Positions 1 through 14,100 of a stretch of 64,000 bases of DNA are shown one piece after another; the first letter of the stretch is position 1, and every line of letters begins with the position of its first letter. Source of the stretch: Aplectana chamaeleonis (lineage: Eukaryota > Nematoda > Chromadorea > Rhabditida > Cosmocercidae); contig JAPDOI010000009.1 in NCBI GenBank assembly GCA_029168955.1, forward strand, positions 682,001 through 746,000, given 5' to 3'. A model generated the notes under the pieces. That model was not told where the DNA came from. It saw nothing but the letters and a program-made list of their open reading frames with translations, and made no database searches. The position numbers and the translations under genes were made by a program.

Positions 1-1140
1 CGTGCAGGACCCCAAAGGGAGTGTGCAGGTCGTCATAGGAAGTGTGCAGGACCCCAGTGGGAGTGTGCAGGACGTCATAAAAAGCGTGCAGGACCCCAGT
101 TGGAGTGTGCAGGTCGTCATAGGAAGTGCGCAGGACCCCAGTGGGACTGTGCAGGCCGTCATGGTAAGTGTGCAGGACCCCAGTGGGAGTGTGCAGGACG
201 TCAGAAAGCGTGCAGGACCCCAGTGGGAGGGTGCAGGTGGCCATAGGAAGTGTGCAGGACCCCAGTGGGACTGTGCAGGCCGTCATGGTAAGTGTGCAGG
301 ACCCCAGTGGGTGTGTGCAGGACGTCATAAAAAGCGTGAAGGACCCCAGTGGGACTGTGCAGGCCGTCATGGTAAGTGTGCAGGACCCCAGTGGGAGTGT
401 GCAGTACCCCTGTGGGAGTGTGCAGGACGTCATAAAAAACGTGCAGGACCCCAGTGGGAGTGTGCAGGTCGTCATAGGAAGTGTGCAGGACCCCAGTGGG
501 ACTGTGCAGGCCGTCATGGTAAGTGTGCACGACCCCAGTGGGAGTGTGCAGGACGTCATAAAAAGCGTGCAGGACTCCAGTGGGAGTGTGCAGGTCGTTA
601 TAGGAAGTGTGCAGGACCCCAGTGGGACTGTGCAGGCCGTCATGGTAAGTGTGCAGGACCCCAGTGGGAGTGTGCAGGACGTCATAGAAAGTGTGCAGGA
701 CTACAGTGGGAGTGTGCAGGACGTCGTAGAAAGTGTGCAGGACCCCAGTGGGAGTGTGCAGGTCGTTATATGAAGTGTGCAGGACCCCAGTGGGACTGTG
801 CAGGCCGTCATGGTAAGTGTGCAGGACCCCAGTGGGAGTGTGCAGGACGTCATATAAAGTGTGCATGACCCAAATGGGAGTGTGCAGAATGTCATAGAAA
901 AAGTGCAGAACGTCAGAGAAAATGTGCAGACCACAGTGGGAGTTTGCATGATCCAAATGGGAGTGTGCAGGACATCATAGAAAGTGCGCAGGTTCCCAGT
1001 AAGAATGTGCAGGACGTCATGGAATGGGTGCAGTACCCCAGTAGTGCGTGCGGGACGTCGTGAAATGTGTTAAGGACCCAGGTGGGAATGTGCAGGACGT
1101 CATAGAGAGTTAGCAGGGCCACAGTGGAAGTGTAGGACGT
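1..1140. repeat. GC-rich minisatellite, 42-bp unit built from two 21-bp half-units
   Basis: The sequence alternates two 21-bp modules, one resembling GTGTGCAGGACCCCAGTGGGA and one resembling GTGCAGGTCGTCATAGGAA. The array starts before the window and decays after about 870, with weaker copies to about 1140. Because 21 and 42 are multiples of three, every frame without a stop in one unit stays open, so long ORFs appear on both strands. I see no splice or start context making any of them a gene. Confidence 0.9.
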
Positions 1141-1856
1141 CATGAAGAAAGTAGAATTGAATCAGCGAGATTTTCTCAATTTTTCATGCGAAATCTTAGC
1201 CTTTGTGTAGCGAAGAAAACAGTTGGGAAATCATGTATCTTGAGAAGCGTGCAACGCGTTTTGAGGAGTACGCGAAACTCTGGAGACACTTCCTCGCCAG
1301 TCTGACGAAACAATCAGCAGCTCCACTTCCGCATCATCTCTGTTCGTCACTCAATACAACCGCTCAGTCATTTTGATTCACTAACTTCGATAAACCAGTT
1401 TTATATATGTTGAACGTCTGAGCTTATCAAAATCTGCTTCACAAAAACGTAAACATCAACGGACATATTTCATTTATTGAGAACAAAGGCATGGTGTTGG
1501 TCAACAAGGAAATCCACATCTAAAATGCGAGGTGCTTTTCTCTCAACATGACAGGGATGGTAGAGCGAGAATAATAGCTTGCGTACATTACAGAAGGAAG
1601 GGGTCGTAAATAAGATGCCGGTAACAACCGACGATCTACCGCTGGCTTCTTATGTTTTGCTTTTATGCCACGTTTTTTATACCCTACGCCCTGCTATAAA
1701 TGTCCGGCAGCCAGTTTTGCTCAGGAGAGTTCATACGGACAGCAACTTTCGGATATACGGAAGGCAGTCAACACCGTTTTGTCAGAATAATCTGCCTCAG
1801 GAAGCTAGCGGACGTGAAAATTTTTTTGAGCGAGAACTTCGCTAGGTCTCGCTAGT
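1141..1856. other. Unannotated stretch upstream of the chemoreceptor gene
   Basis: Moderately AT-rich sequence with no recognisable exon, tRNA or transposon end. The short ORF at 1579-1845 resembles nothing I know and has no coding character. It may contain the promoter of the Srt-like gene, but no element can be pointed to. Confidence 0.5.
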
Positions 1857-1867
1857 TATTATTATTA

Positions 1868-1920
<53 letters not shown>

Positions 1921-1921
1921 T
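1857..1921. repeat. (TTA)n microsatellite
   Basis: About twenty TTA/ATT units with one interruption (TTG) and a terminal TTTATT. Plain trinucleotide repeat. Confidence 0.95.
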
Positions 1922-2146
1922 ATTGACGTGAAAGCATTGTCACACGTTTAAATGGAGGTATAAGGACAACAAGCAAACCAGAAAACAACACTGATCATGA
2001 AAAAGCTAAACAATCGCTTTGTTCCTGCGAGGATCATGAGTGGCGAATGAAAGTCTTGGATCTATGAGAAGACATCAACAACACCTCATTGTTTTGGCTT
2101 AACAGAAGTTTTTTTTTCAAATTCAAATTTTTCTTTCCATGTTCAG

Positions 2147-5100
2147 TCGAAGGCTAACCTCCGTCAGGACATCATGGAAAAATTCATTGTGTACGGCTTT
2201 CACGCAGAGAACGTTCCTTACTACGACTGCACGTGAGTGGAGCAGACAGTTGGTTTGGCTGAATGAAAAAACTTTTGTCTAGCGCCATACTGCCGCTGCG
2301 CATCTGAGATGTGTTGTTTCTGTTTCAGCAATTCATCTCGAAAGCTTGGTGTTACAAACTATCCAATGGGGATATCGTTTATCGTTTTCGGAGTTATTGT
2401 GCAGGTAGGTCTTGAATAGCTTGAAACCATTGATCTCGAAACTAGAAGCACAGTAACGCGCAGATTTTTTGCAAAAAAAAGCGATTTGCGATAGTCGCTT
2501 CACGTCTTTCATTCCGCTTCCTCGAAGCCTCCACATTTGCTGTTCCAGAAAAATTATTGCCTTTTAATGGCGTGGTTTATGACCACAAGATATAACAAGG
2601 TAATTAATTTGATTACGAAACTCCACTCGAAACCTGCATCGCGTCGCTTTCTGGGCCAGAGTATTACCATTACGCCACCGACAACCACTCGGCATTCCTA
2701 GGTTAGTTGACAGAAGAACTGTTTGGGCACAACAGCAATCACCCGACAACGGTTATGATCCAGCAAGCACAAATCGGCATCAAACACAGTTAAAGGCAGT
2801 GGTCACGATGAAAAACGTTCTCGAGAAAACTACAAAAATCAGCTTAGATCAAAAACAGCTGAAAAACTATTAAGGTAGCGCAGTAAAAGCGGACTAGAAT
2901 TAGAGTTGTTAGGGGCCCAAAGAAGCCAGTTCGTGCACACGTGCACAGCGCCGACCGAAATGATCTCATGCCAAGCAGTCTGAAACCCTCGACATTCAGA
3001 GGAAGAAATAAATGCAAATTTACCTAATAAAAACAGTTGAGCCATGGAAGAAAACACTCCAGTCAATGTTTTTGACTAGATGAGTACATAAATTCGAAGG
3101 TTCATTGATTGAAATTCAATTTCAAGCCAGCTAATGTTCTTGATATAAGAGGTCATCAATGCCGATGATGTGGAGTGTGCTCGTTCGCCATCAAAAGACT
3201 CGAAGAGTCCATCGAAGACTGGCTCCATCGAAGAGTTCAGGCTTCAAATTTGGCCCAAAACAGTTGGTTTTTTCGCGATTTTTTCTTATAGGTCCTACAA
3301 CTCGAGACCCAGAAAAGGGTCTAGAGAGAAAAAGACGACAACCATATTTGATCGCGAACACTGCCTTTAAGCTGATGCCTTATGAAGATTGACTTTGGAT
3401 GTTTTCATAACTAATGCCTTTTTATGGCATGGTGTATAATCACAAGATATCACAAACTAGCCGAGCCCAGAAAGCGACGGAGATTCGAGTCCTCCCTGAG
3501 ACTTAAGTTTTGTTTTCTGCTCAGCTACACTGTGAAGCCTCTGAATTGTTCGTTGGCCTGTTGAGTTAGAAGCCATTTGCGCCCATTCATCGTCCAATGG
3601 GTCTTCTGAGAAGCTCACACCAGTATTAGATCTACATTCATTCGATTGGGCGATCACGATACATAGGCTACTGTTGGTATGCATAATCAACTTCGGCCAC
3701 ACTGAATTAGCGCAGTCTTCAGCAGAATCGGAAACAAGCCTCAAGCTGTATTCATTGTTTAGATTAAAGGCAGTGTTCACGATGATTCTCGTTTCCAAGT
3801 TTTCAACTCAAAACAATGCGTTGGCTACCAAGTGTCACCAAAATCACGAAGAAACGGCGAGAAACGCACTAATCCGTCTTATTTCAGTGACATTATTCTA
3901 TGGCCTGGACTATGTAGTTGTCTGGTTGGATGAACATGTTCACGGTGGTTGTCACCGGTCAAAAATGGGACTAATCGAAAATGGAAGAATATTTTGGGCA
4001 AAACAGTATTATTTAGGGCCCGAAGGAAAGAACGGAGCAACACAGAATGAAAAATTGCAAAAGACTGGTCCACAAAAGATTTCATTGTCACAACGAACAG
4101 TTCCATTGATACTTAAGAGGCGGGCTGATACTTGAGGATTTCGTGCCCTTCTGGTGCGTTTTCTCGGTTTCTTCGTCATTTCAGTTCTACTCGGGGGCCA
4201 AACAATCGATTTAGCGATTAATCTCAAAATCGAAGACTATCGTGAACACTGCCTTTCAAGCAATGGGCAAAGTCTGTGCAAAAAATATCGGAGTATAATT
4301 TTGGATTTTGACACGTGGAAGGTATGCTATGCCGTTTGGTAATGATTTACTCGACGAGTGGAGACCGGACCCTGTCACTGATTAGTAACCACAGTGTATG
4401 TACACTCGTCGAGTCGGGAGTGATAATCGACTGTGGGAATAACATAGCATGCCCCTACTACACTCTTGACTCGCAACCGCGATTCAAAGGGGTTAGCCTG
4501 GGATTGGAATGCGCGTACAGTCCCGTAGAGTGAGTGCAATCTCACAACGCCACACTTATTGAACGCCTTTGCCGGCGTTGATTATGTTGGTAATTTGCCA
4601 ACATAAACTGGAGCGCAATACCTCACTGGAGCGGGAGAGTGACGCGAAACCCGAGTCTCTTCTAGAGTATTTCGCACCCTACGCTATACCCCCAGTCCTG
4701 AGGGTATGGTCTATGGTGAATCACAAAATGATGGTAACATTCTACTCTTTACCCTTTTATACCGCGGTATACCCGTTCATAAATCCGTACACCCGAAAAA
4801 GGGTTCGTAACCTTCCGCATATAATCGCAATGCCGTGCTGAACATCTGCCCTTTTTCCCAACGATCCTCGTACCTCTAGAACATGGATTCCAGCAATCCT
4901 TTTTTGAAAAACTCAGGTCAATCGCATGCTACAATGTGATTTCATTTGGTTGAACTCAAACTGCAGACTGCAGTTGTCTATCCTTCCATATCTCTCGATG
5001 ACAATGATAAACATTGTTTTAAGTTTTCTCCACCACCTATGAGGTCACACTGTGCGCAATGAAACGATCAAACAGCACTCCAAATGTGCTTCACTGGCAA

Positions 5101-8100
5101 AATAGTTGGGATGTATGGAATTTCGGAGAGACGACATCACTAGGAAGATCCTGCATCATGTTTTCATGACCCCTCTCCGGAGCAGGCCAAGCCATTGGTT
5201 GTGCGACCTCAAAACTTGATTTCGCATCGACAATTATAGCTGATGTGTTCCAGCCACCCAAGTTTAAAAACTCATAACTCTTCGAGATCGAAGTTTTAAC
5301 TGGACTAATCAATGTTTTCTGCTACAAATAATACTGACATCTTCGAACGGTAATCCAATCAGCACAGGTTTTTAGCCGCTATATAACCTCCCCCTGTGAG
5401 AGCGATTCCGGCATAGGCGTGAAGTTGGTTTGATCATTCGTTGCTCAAACTTTCAGATTATGTATTTGTTAGTGCTAAGCATCATAACTCAAAAGGAAAT
5501 GCGAAAACGTTCCTGCTACAAGATACTCTCTGTTCTGGGTGGGTCAATGTACAACTCTAGATTATTTATGTTTTATTAGGTAGCTACGGTAGAAGTGGAA
5601 GCACCGAACTTGTATGAAGCATACCCGCCCATCTGAAATGAGTGTGATTTCAGGATTTTATGATGTTGCTTCGATCTGTATGGCCTCTTTAATATCTGGA
5701 TACTTCTGGCTTGTGGGAGCTAACTACTGCACTCATCCTAACCTGCAGTATGTGAGCGGATCACTCGCAATAGGTAGGATGGTGTTCTATCCATGCGTAA
5801 TGAATAAAACACGGAAATTACCCCCAGTCAGCTTATCGGCGACTGTGTGGCGCTGGAATCTCGTCCGATTCGGGACGCGTGGGCACATCGCGCCGCAACA
5901 CGCTTTCGCAATCAGCATGCATTTTGCGGACTGAACGCGATTGCGTAGATGAACTGTGCATACTTCTGCAAACGACACGCTCCCGGTGAGCCAAAGTTTA
6001 GTCACTGCCGCCACCCGGTCACTCATCACGCCTCTCCGACACCCAGCTGGCTAATGTACTACCGTTCTCGGTGCAAAATTCCGGTCCACATTTGCGCACT
6101 ACGGCTGTTGCATCATGCGACACGTGATAATCGTGTTGGTCGAAAGGTGGATCGAGCCGGGACCAAGTGGTCCCACCACGATTATCACGTACCGCATGAT
6201 GAAACAGCCGTAGTCCGCAAATGCGGATCGGAATTGGGCCCCGAGAGCGACCGTATTTCAGCTCATTCCGATTCTCAAGCTCACATGGTTTATTCCATCA
6301 GTATTTCTACAACGAGCTCGTGTTGGGGATTCGGTCGAATGTGTGTGTGTGTGTGTACAGTTTTGAGGCCATATTTCTGCACCTTACAGGATTTTTTCTT
6401 CAATTTGAAGAGGTGGAATCTTCTTGCTGTTTCCCATCAAACTGATCTCTCGTTTGAACTTGGAAGTGATGGATTCAGTCAATAATTATGATGCTGTTTC
6501 GAACATCCTCAGTACACTTTTTTCGGGCCTCTGTAATCACATAATTATTCTGTTTACCCAATTGCTTCTAACAAGAGAACCACAATAAGTCATAGTGACC
6601 ATTCCAAATGAAATGTACTTTCCTAGAACCATTTTCGGACGAACAGTTCGAATATGCCCATCACAGCTGCCTAGACCCACTCTGAAAAAGTTATAGGCAA
6701 TTCTCTCTGATTTTCGTACTTATTGTACCCTCCAAAAAGCGCATTATTTCTAAGAAAATCCGGAAATCGACCTCATAATTGTATCTCAGCGCCAAAATCT
6801 ACCCCACTAAGCAAAGTTAGGTTGAAGAAACATTTTCCAAACTTTGCACAGACTAACAGCATTTTGGACTGCTACGGATTTTCGGTTGGGCGTTTATTTA
6901 TACCAATTAGAGGGCTCTCGAAGCGTTTTAGAAAAATATTCCAGATTTGACTAAAAATTCGCTCTGGGGGTTATTTGGGGTGCTGATCACGAATCTGGAG
7001 TTCATTTATCGATTTCCGAAGTTTTCAACTGTATTCGTTCATAGACTCCCATCGGGGAAGAATTTGATGGCAAATCTGACTTTTGTTGATTTCCGGAGCG
7101 CTTCTATAGAATATGCTCAAGTTAATTCTCCGGGGGTTATTTGGAGTGCTGAACACGAATCTGATGTCGGTTTCTCGATTTTTGGCAGCTTACGGTAGAT
7201 CACGGTGGGTATACGGTAGTTTGGTCAAAGTCTCAGATTTGTTTCAAAGTTTCTATGTGGGGGTTATTTGGGGTGCTGAATACGAATTTGATGTTCATTT
7301 GTCGATTATCGGAATATTGAGATAGGTTTTGCCTCCTAAATAGCATGTTACCTACCGTAACCTACTGTAAACCTCGAAATCTTGACAAGCGAACCCCAGA
7401 TTCGTGTTCAGCACCCCAGATTACCCCTAAATACATGTTTTAAGCAAAATCAGGAGAAAAATTTAAGAACACCCTAAAAATTCCATGGGCTAAAATTTAA
7501 ACCCTTACCATGCCGCGAAGCTTTAAAAAACGCTCATAACTTTTTTCGGAGTGGGTCTAGGCAGCTGCGATGGGCATATTCGGACTTTTCGTGCGGGAAT
7601 GGTTCTAGAAAATTACATTTCATTTGGAATGGTCACTATGACTTATTGTGGTTCCCTTGTAAGCTTCAATGTTAAGAGGAGACCTTAAAAAAGAGCGCTG
7701 AGAATTTTCAAAAAACCGCGGAAGAAAGTCCCTAAAATTTCCATTTGCATCTAACTTCTCAAATGATCGGCAGAAATGACCTCAAGGCCAGACTCATATT
7801 TTACTAAACCCCTGACACGTACTCTAAATGCAATTACTATTATAATAAATAACGTGAGCTGAAAAAAACACGAAAATAACTCAAGAATGCACTAACCAAC
7901 TGGAGACAGAGCCGTGTGAGTGGTTTTTCTAACGAACTGAGCCATCGAAATAAGGTCGATAGATTGGCACCTCATAAACCGCTACCTATTGACAATCAAA
8001 ATGCCTTGTATTGTCCGCCTGAGACCTGCCCATTGCCCAACGCGCTCCGCCTGTGGAAGTCCTACTTTACGAAAACGTTTGAACTGCCAAGTGGAATTCT

Positions 8101-11100
8101 CTACCTGCATGTAATCGTGTGTGCTAGGTGCGGTAAGCTGTGCAATATCGATTTTTAGAGAAACTCGTTGTAGGCTGCCTTTTTCGGGGGAGGGGGGACT
8201 ATTTATTAGAGTGTGGACCGAATATTCGAGTTCGAATAAAGATTCGAATTTTTCGAACGAATTCCTATTCGAACATTCGAATATTCAAAAAGTGTGAGTA
8301 TTCGAACACTATTCGAATTCGACTATTCACAAAAGGTGAAAATTCGAACATTATTCGAATTCGACTATTCGCAAAAGGTGAATATTCGAATATTATTCGA
8401 ATTCGACTATTCGGGAAAGGTGAATATTCGAATATTATTCGAATTCGATTATTCGGAAAAGGCGAATAGTCGAATATTATTCGAATTCGACTATTCGCAG
8501 AAGGTGAATATTCGAACTTTATTCGAATTCGACTATTCGCAAAAGGTGAATATTCGAACATTATTCAAATTCGATTAATCGCAGAGGTGAATATTCGAAC
8601 GTTATTCGAATTTGAATACCCGAGCTGATTTAACAAAAAATATGAAAACCAGCCCTGATGTATGAAGGAATCGACATACCTTTCAAGACTGATGTCATTT
8701 TCTTCATTACTCCATTGTTCCATTTTCCCGAACGCAAGAGCTAAATTTTTTCCCCACACCGTCTGATGAGGCTACTAGGGCGGTTCTAACAAGGGGAGCC
8801 ACATGACAATCGCACTTGGCCACTCCCATTTTTTCATGCCGCTCCGCAATGATAACGCCACCCATAGCTTCGTTGGATGGAGCCATGGCAGGTGAAGGGG
8901 GGACCTCCATCATTGGGAAAACCGGTGACAACCGGTGAAACGCCCCGAGGCACAGGGGGAGATGGGAGTACGGGGTGGGGTTCATCCCTCTGTTGACCAA
9001 TCACCCACGTCTTAAAGGCACAGGACACCCAAAAAATTATTTTTCAGATTTTATGATTATCTTGGAGAGAGCCACACGCTGATCACAGCGGTATCTCTGG
9101 AATCGTCCAACACCCCCTTTGAACAGAGTTATGGCTCTTCAAATATGCGTAGTTTCTGAGGGTGAAAAATTGGTGGACGAGTTGTCTCAGGCATGTAATT
9201 CTCTTCAATCGCAATCGTTGCGTGAGAGAAAGCCAGGATAAGAAGACAGTCCGGTAATGGACTGAAGAACGACGACTTGTTGGAATTCATCCATCCATCG
9301 AGCCGCTATCGAGTTCGAAAATCCGGAAGGGGGCCGGGCCTGTGGTGGTGAGCGAAGGGGGTCGGGCCTGTGGTAGTCGCTTATATCTCGCTTACTTGGA
9401 GGAATTGAGATCTCGCATTTGGCACTTGTTATACAGGAGGGGTCTTCTACACAATTACATGGAAATCTCAAAATTCATATCTGAGGGTGTACTGTGCCTT
9501 TAAGCACTAGTCGCTCTGTCGTCTGCCGCTGGTGAGGAGTGGACAGACGTCTGTCGATTGGACGACTGAGCAATAAACCCCGCCCCGTACTCCGATCTCC
9601 CCCCAGTACCCGCCCCGAAAAAGAATGAAAGTGACCCAACACTCATGCAAGTCATTTTCAAGATTGGGTGGGTGTCACTCCCGGTTTTTCGTCCATAACT
9701 TTTTTGTGCTTGGAGATAGAATTCTGCGTCAACTTGTGATTCCAGTTTGGAAAAATATTTTCTCGATCCTTCAGCCTAATTCATTTTACGAAACACCGGT
9801 TTTTCGCCTATGACTCTTTGACCTGGTGAGGGCTGTTTTTGAATTCACGGATAGACTCCCCTCGGTTTCTGGTAGGGGCCGAGAGGATACTAGCATGGGG
9901 CTATCGCGCAACAATCGCGAAATTCTGCCAGTCTCAAACCGAGAGTGTACCGCGTTTGTTCATCGATGCTCCTACGATGCTCTATAGCAAAACCGCGAGT
10001 AGTCGAGCGTGGGTCTATCACGGAACGATTGCGAGATCCTACCAAATTCAACCTGAAGGCGAACCGCGTCTATACATTGATGAATTCGGGGCGTTGCATC
10101 GCGGATCCGCGACGAACCGAGCTTCGAACAATCTCGGGACGATCGCGGATCGCGGGACTAGGGGGAGACGAACAAGGGTACTATCGCGTATCACGGGAGC
10201 ATCACGGTACTAGCGCAAAAGATTCTCTCAGAGTAAGCCAGCCAGGTCGGTGGAGCCGAGCCCCGTTGTTGGCTCCAGCAGAACTCTGCGCCTCTCATTT
10301 AAACCATAGAGGCGAAAGCATCCTATGGAAATAACTATGGAGCTCGGCCCCACCAATATGGAGCTCGGTTCCACCAATTTGGCTGGCTTATGGGGCAAGC
10401 AAATTAGATAGGCTCCTCGAATAAGCTCCTTAGACTAAGCTATAGCGGAAAAGTTGATTTTGTAGCGTTCTTTGCGTTGTAGCCCGTACAGGTTTAGAGA
10501 TGAGTCGTGCCTTATTAATTTCAATTGTACGTGGCTTTTCAATTGTAGCTTTCGAAGAAGAATTCAACTTGTTATTGCCGCTCACTTCGTAGTTGCGCGA
10601 TATTGCTATGGATGCTTAAATTATTCGTCATTCGGATATTCGAATGCCGAATATTCCTTCGTTCGAAATGAAAAATGAACGAATTTATTCAAAATTCGTT
10701 CGTTCGGAATGAAAAATTAACGAATTTATTCGAAATTCGTTCGTTCGAAATAAGAAATGAACGAATTTATTCGAAATTCGTTCGTTCGAAATAAAAAATG
10801 AACGAATTTATTCGAAATTCGTTCGTTCGAAATAAAAAATGAACGAATTTATTCGAAATTCGTTCGTTCGAAATAAAAAATGAACGAATTTATTCGAAAT
10901 TCGTTCGTTCTAAATAAAAAATGAACGAATTTATTCGAAATTCGTTCGTTCCAAATATAAAATGAACGAATTTATTCGAAATTCGTTCGTTCGAAAGAAA
11001 AAATGAACGAATTTATTCGAAATTCGTTCGTTCGAAATATAAAATGAACGAATTTATTCGAAATTCGTTCGTTCGGTCTCTTTTTAAAAAGTCCCCACTC

Positions 11101-14100
11101 TACTATTTATGTAAATGGCTCAGTATGGGGTGATATCTATTAACGTTCTTAGAAGCAGGGAGAATTGAGTAACAGAGGGCAGGCAATAGTCCGAAAGAAA
11201 GAACAAATAAAAGCCCATCTTTCCAATCGAGACGAGTACTCTGTGCTGGAAGCAAATGTTCAAAAAGTGGAACAGTGTCTAGAAAAAAGAGTACTGGAAG
11301 AATGAGAAGCAAACAGGAACAAAAGTGGGTTATGAAGGGTAAAATTAAGGAGATGGGCCCAAGCATGTAAAAATGAAAGACGCTGCCACTTGAGATTGCG
11401 TCAACGCTTGTCAGGAACTCCGGAAAACCAACGCCTGCAGCGCGAAAATGCTAGATAAACAACGGGCAGATCTCTACCAGTTCATAAGTCGAGATCACCC
11501 CCCCCCGACTCAGCAAATCAACCTAATGTCGACGCCTCAGTACGCCAGTTAGTGACGGAAATAACGACTCAATCGCTGACCGAGGTCGCCGAAACACACC
11601 CTGGTCGGCCGATACAGTAGTGGACGACGTCTCGCGGACCAGGAAATAGCGCATTTCGTTATTAACAGACTGTATAGTCAGTCACTGGATGAGTGGTAGC
11701 CGCGACGCTGCTCAGCGGAAAAAAATGCGTGCAGGAACACGTTGGGAGGATGGCTACTGATCGAATGATTTCGCGCCCGATCGCTGAGCGCGGCTTCCTA
11801 CTTGGGAGACACTGACGATATATATCACTATTGCAAACCATGCGAGACGTCCCTGCAGTCAATTTATCCTCTGTCACAACATATTTCCAGGTCTCTGGTG
11901 TGCAACATGCATGAATGGCTTCGTGTTAGCGTTACATCGTGTTCTGGACGTCTGGAACGAAAATCTCGCACATAAGGTCACCAATTCAATTTTTTTTCAG
12001 TTGTTATAACTTATTCTATGAAACCGATATGCACATCTCAAAGGAGTGCATAACGAGCGCTGATATTGGGTCAAATGTTTTGATTAAAGCGTGTCCTGCC
12101 CGGACCAGAGCAATCATTGGTGAAGCTTTTTACGAATCTCCTTCACGCAAGCAACGCGAATTTCCAGATTTTCGAGGGCAACAGAACTTACTTTGTGCTA
12201 TCGATGCCGTTTTTATATCTACTATACTTCGTATTTTTCACTCCACCTCTCATTTTCAACTCAGACCATTTGGCATGGTACTTCGATCCGTTCACCAAGT
12301 TACACAACCCGGATTTGGTCAGTTTTTGCATAGCAGAAATTGATAAACTCTGCACTTAGAACTTTGATGTTCCATTATTAGTTTGGTCGAGCAATGTTTT
12401 CGACCATTTGTACTACGAAAAAGTATTCAACTGTACTACGTAAAGGGTGCATTGAAAGAGTTTTCTACATCCATGGAAGACCTTCTTTGAAACTGTTAGG
12501 CTCTCGCTGTCACTCGAGTAATTTTTCAATTTATTAGACGAAGAGTAACAATAATAGACGGCGGTGGGGATTGGTGCAGGAGCACCAGGCGAGACAATAT
12601 GTTCAATGGATTCTCTACAACATAGCACGCCCCTTTTATAGGTCACCCACTCTTATCAATAAACTGTCTGGGTCAAGGTCATCAGCGAGTGATAAGGCCG
12701 CCGTCAGAGGTGGTCGATGAACTGAGTCCCACCCAGTCGATACGCACCGAAATAGTGACAGACGGGTGCAGAAAAATCAGCCGACTGCGTCCAACTGCGA
12801 CCGCCTCCTTCCTTCCGCAATCCACCCAGTCGATACGGGTGTCCTACGCGCGAACGCGCTCACGGCCAATGCACCCGAGGTTGGTTTTTCTGCCTTGGAT
12901 TTTTTTAAGTCGGTTTTTCGACCAATTCTGACGGGGGCCTAAGAGACGCAGAGATGCAATGATACAAAGTCCATAGTGCATGTGTAAAATGACTGAGTTA
13001 GTAATGAGCTCCATTCTCTCGTATCTATCAGATTCTAATGTGTTTCACGTCTACCATCTGGATCCAATATAACAGGAACCAATCGTGAATCTAATCAAAG
13101 AGCGGCCCAAATGAGTACCGAATCATGGATTCGGAATAAGAGCACAACTTCTGTAACATCTGCTTTGTTGGGTCAACACTAAGTTTCCCTGGCGGTTCTA
13201 GCTGCAGTTAAATGATATGTATCTACAGTACCTCTCGTCAATTATTAGGACGCCAACACCGCACGGCCAGCCGCCTGGTCCATGCGTCAGACTAAATCGG
13301 AAACGGAAATCATACATGGGCTTTAAAAAGAAGGCGCGCGGGGAGCACTTCTCGCCATTTTTCCGTACTTTTTCAATGTCTTCTTCTTATGCAGATCTGA
13401 AAAGTTGTTTAGGGCCAACGTGTGAAGGACTGTTCATAAATATCAGGGAATTCTTGGCGGACACGCAGACTTTAACGTACAATGTCTTGACTGTTGAAGG
13501 AATTCCATCAAAAATCTTAAAACGGGAATCAGATTTGTGATCAGCCCCCCCCTAACCTTTTGGGCGGAATCGCACATAAACCGGAAACGTTCGTCGACGG
13601 ATAACGAACTGCAGCCAAAAAATTCAATCGAAACATCAGTTTGTCGTTTTCAGCACCCCCACATAATCCCTTGAGCGAATTCCCGGCGAAATCTTTAACG
13701 TAGACACACGGCTTACCCACAGCTCCCAGGAACCCCCCCCCAGCGGAATTCCAGAAAAAATCTGGAAGTTTCAGAGACGAATAAGCTACCGCAGCCAACT
13801 AAAATTTCATCGGAAATTACGTATTGAACATCAAATTCTTGTTCAGCACCTCGGATAGCCACCGTGGCTAAATTCAGTAAAGATTTATACGCTGATCTAC
13901 AACACTCAGATAAAAACAGCCCACTTCCCGCCGGCCGAGTCGGCCTAGTCGACTTCGCGCGGCCCCAATTTTGTGGGCGTCGCACAGCGCCCCACTTCCC
14001 GCGTAGACGGAGGCTTTCCCGTCTTTCCGCGAGGGTCGGCGGGCAGTCGGCTATTCCTGGGAGTCATCGAACACTCACTCATCGATCCTCACTCTGATAT

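Noticed and set aside
2..956. Long ORFs of 200-288 codons on both strands
   Set aside because: They follow from the 21-bp period of the minisatellite, which keeps frames open; no start context, exon border or family similarity.
8140..8578. CRISPR-like regular array
   Set aside because: Units are contiguous 42-bp repeats without unique spacers, in a eukaryotic intron; no cas genes.
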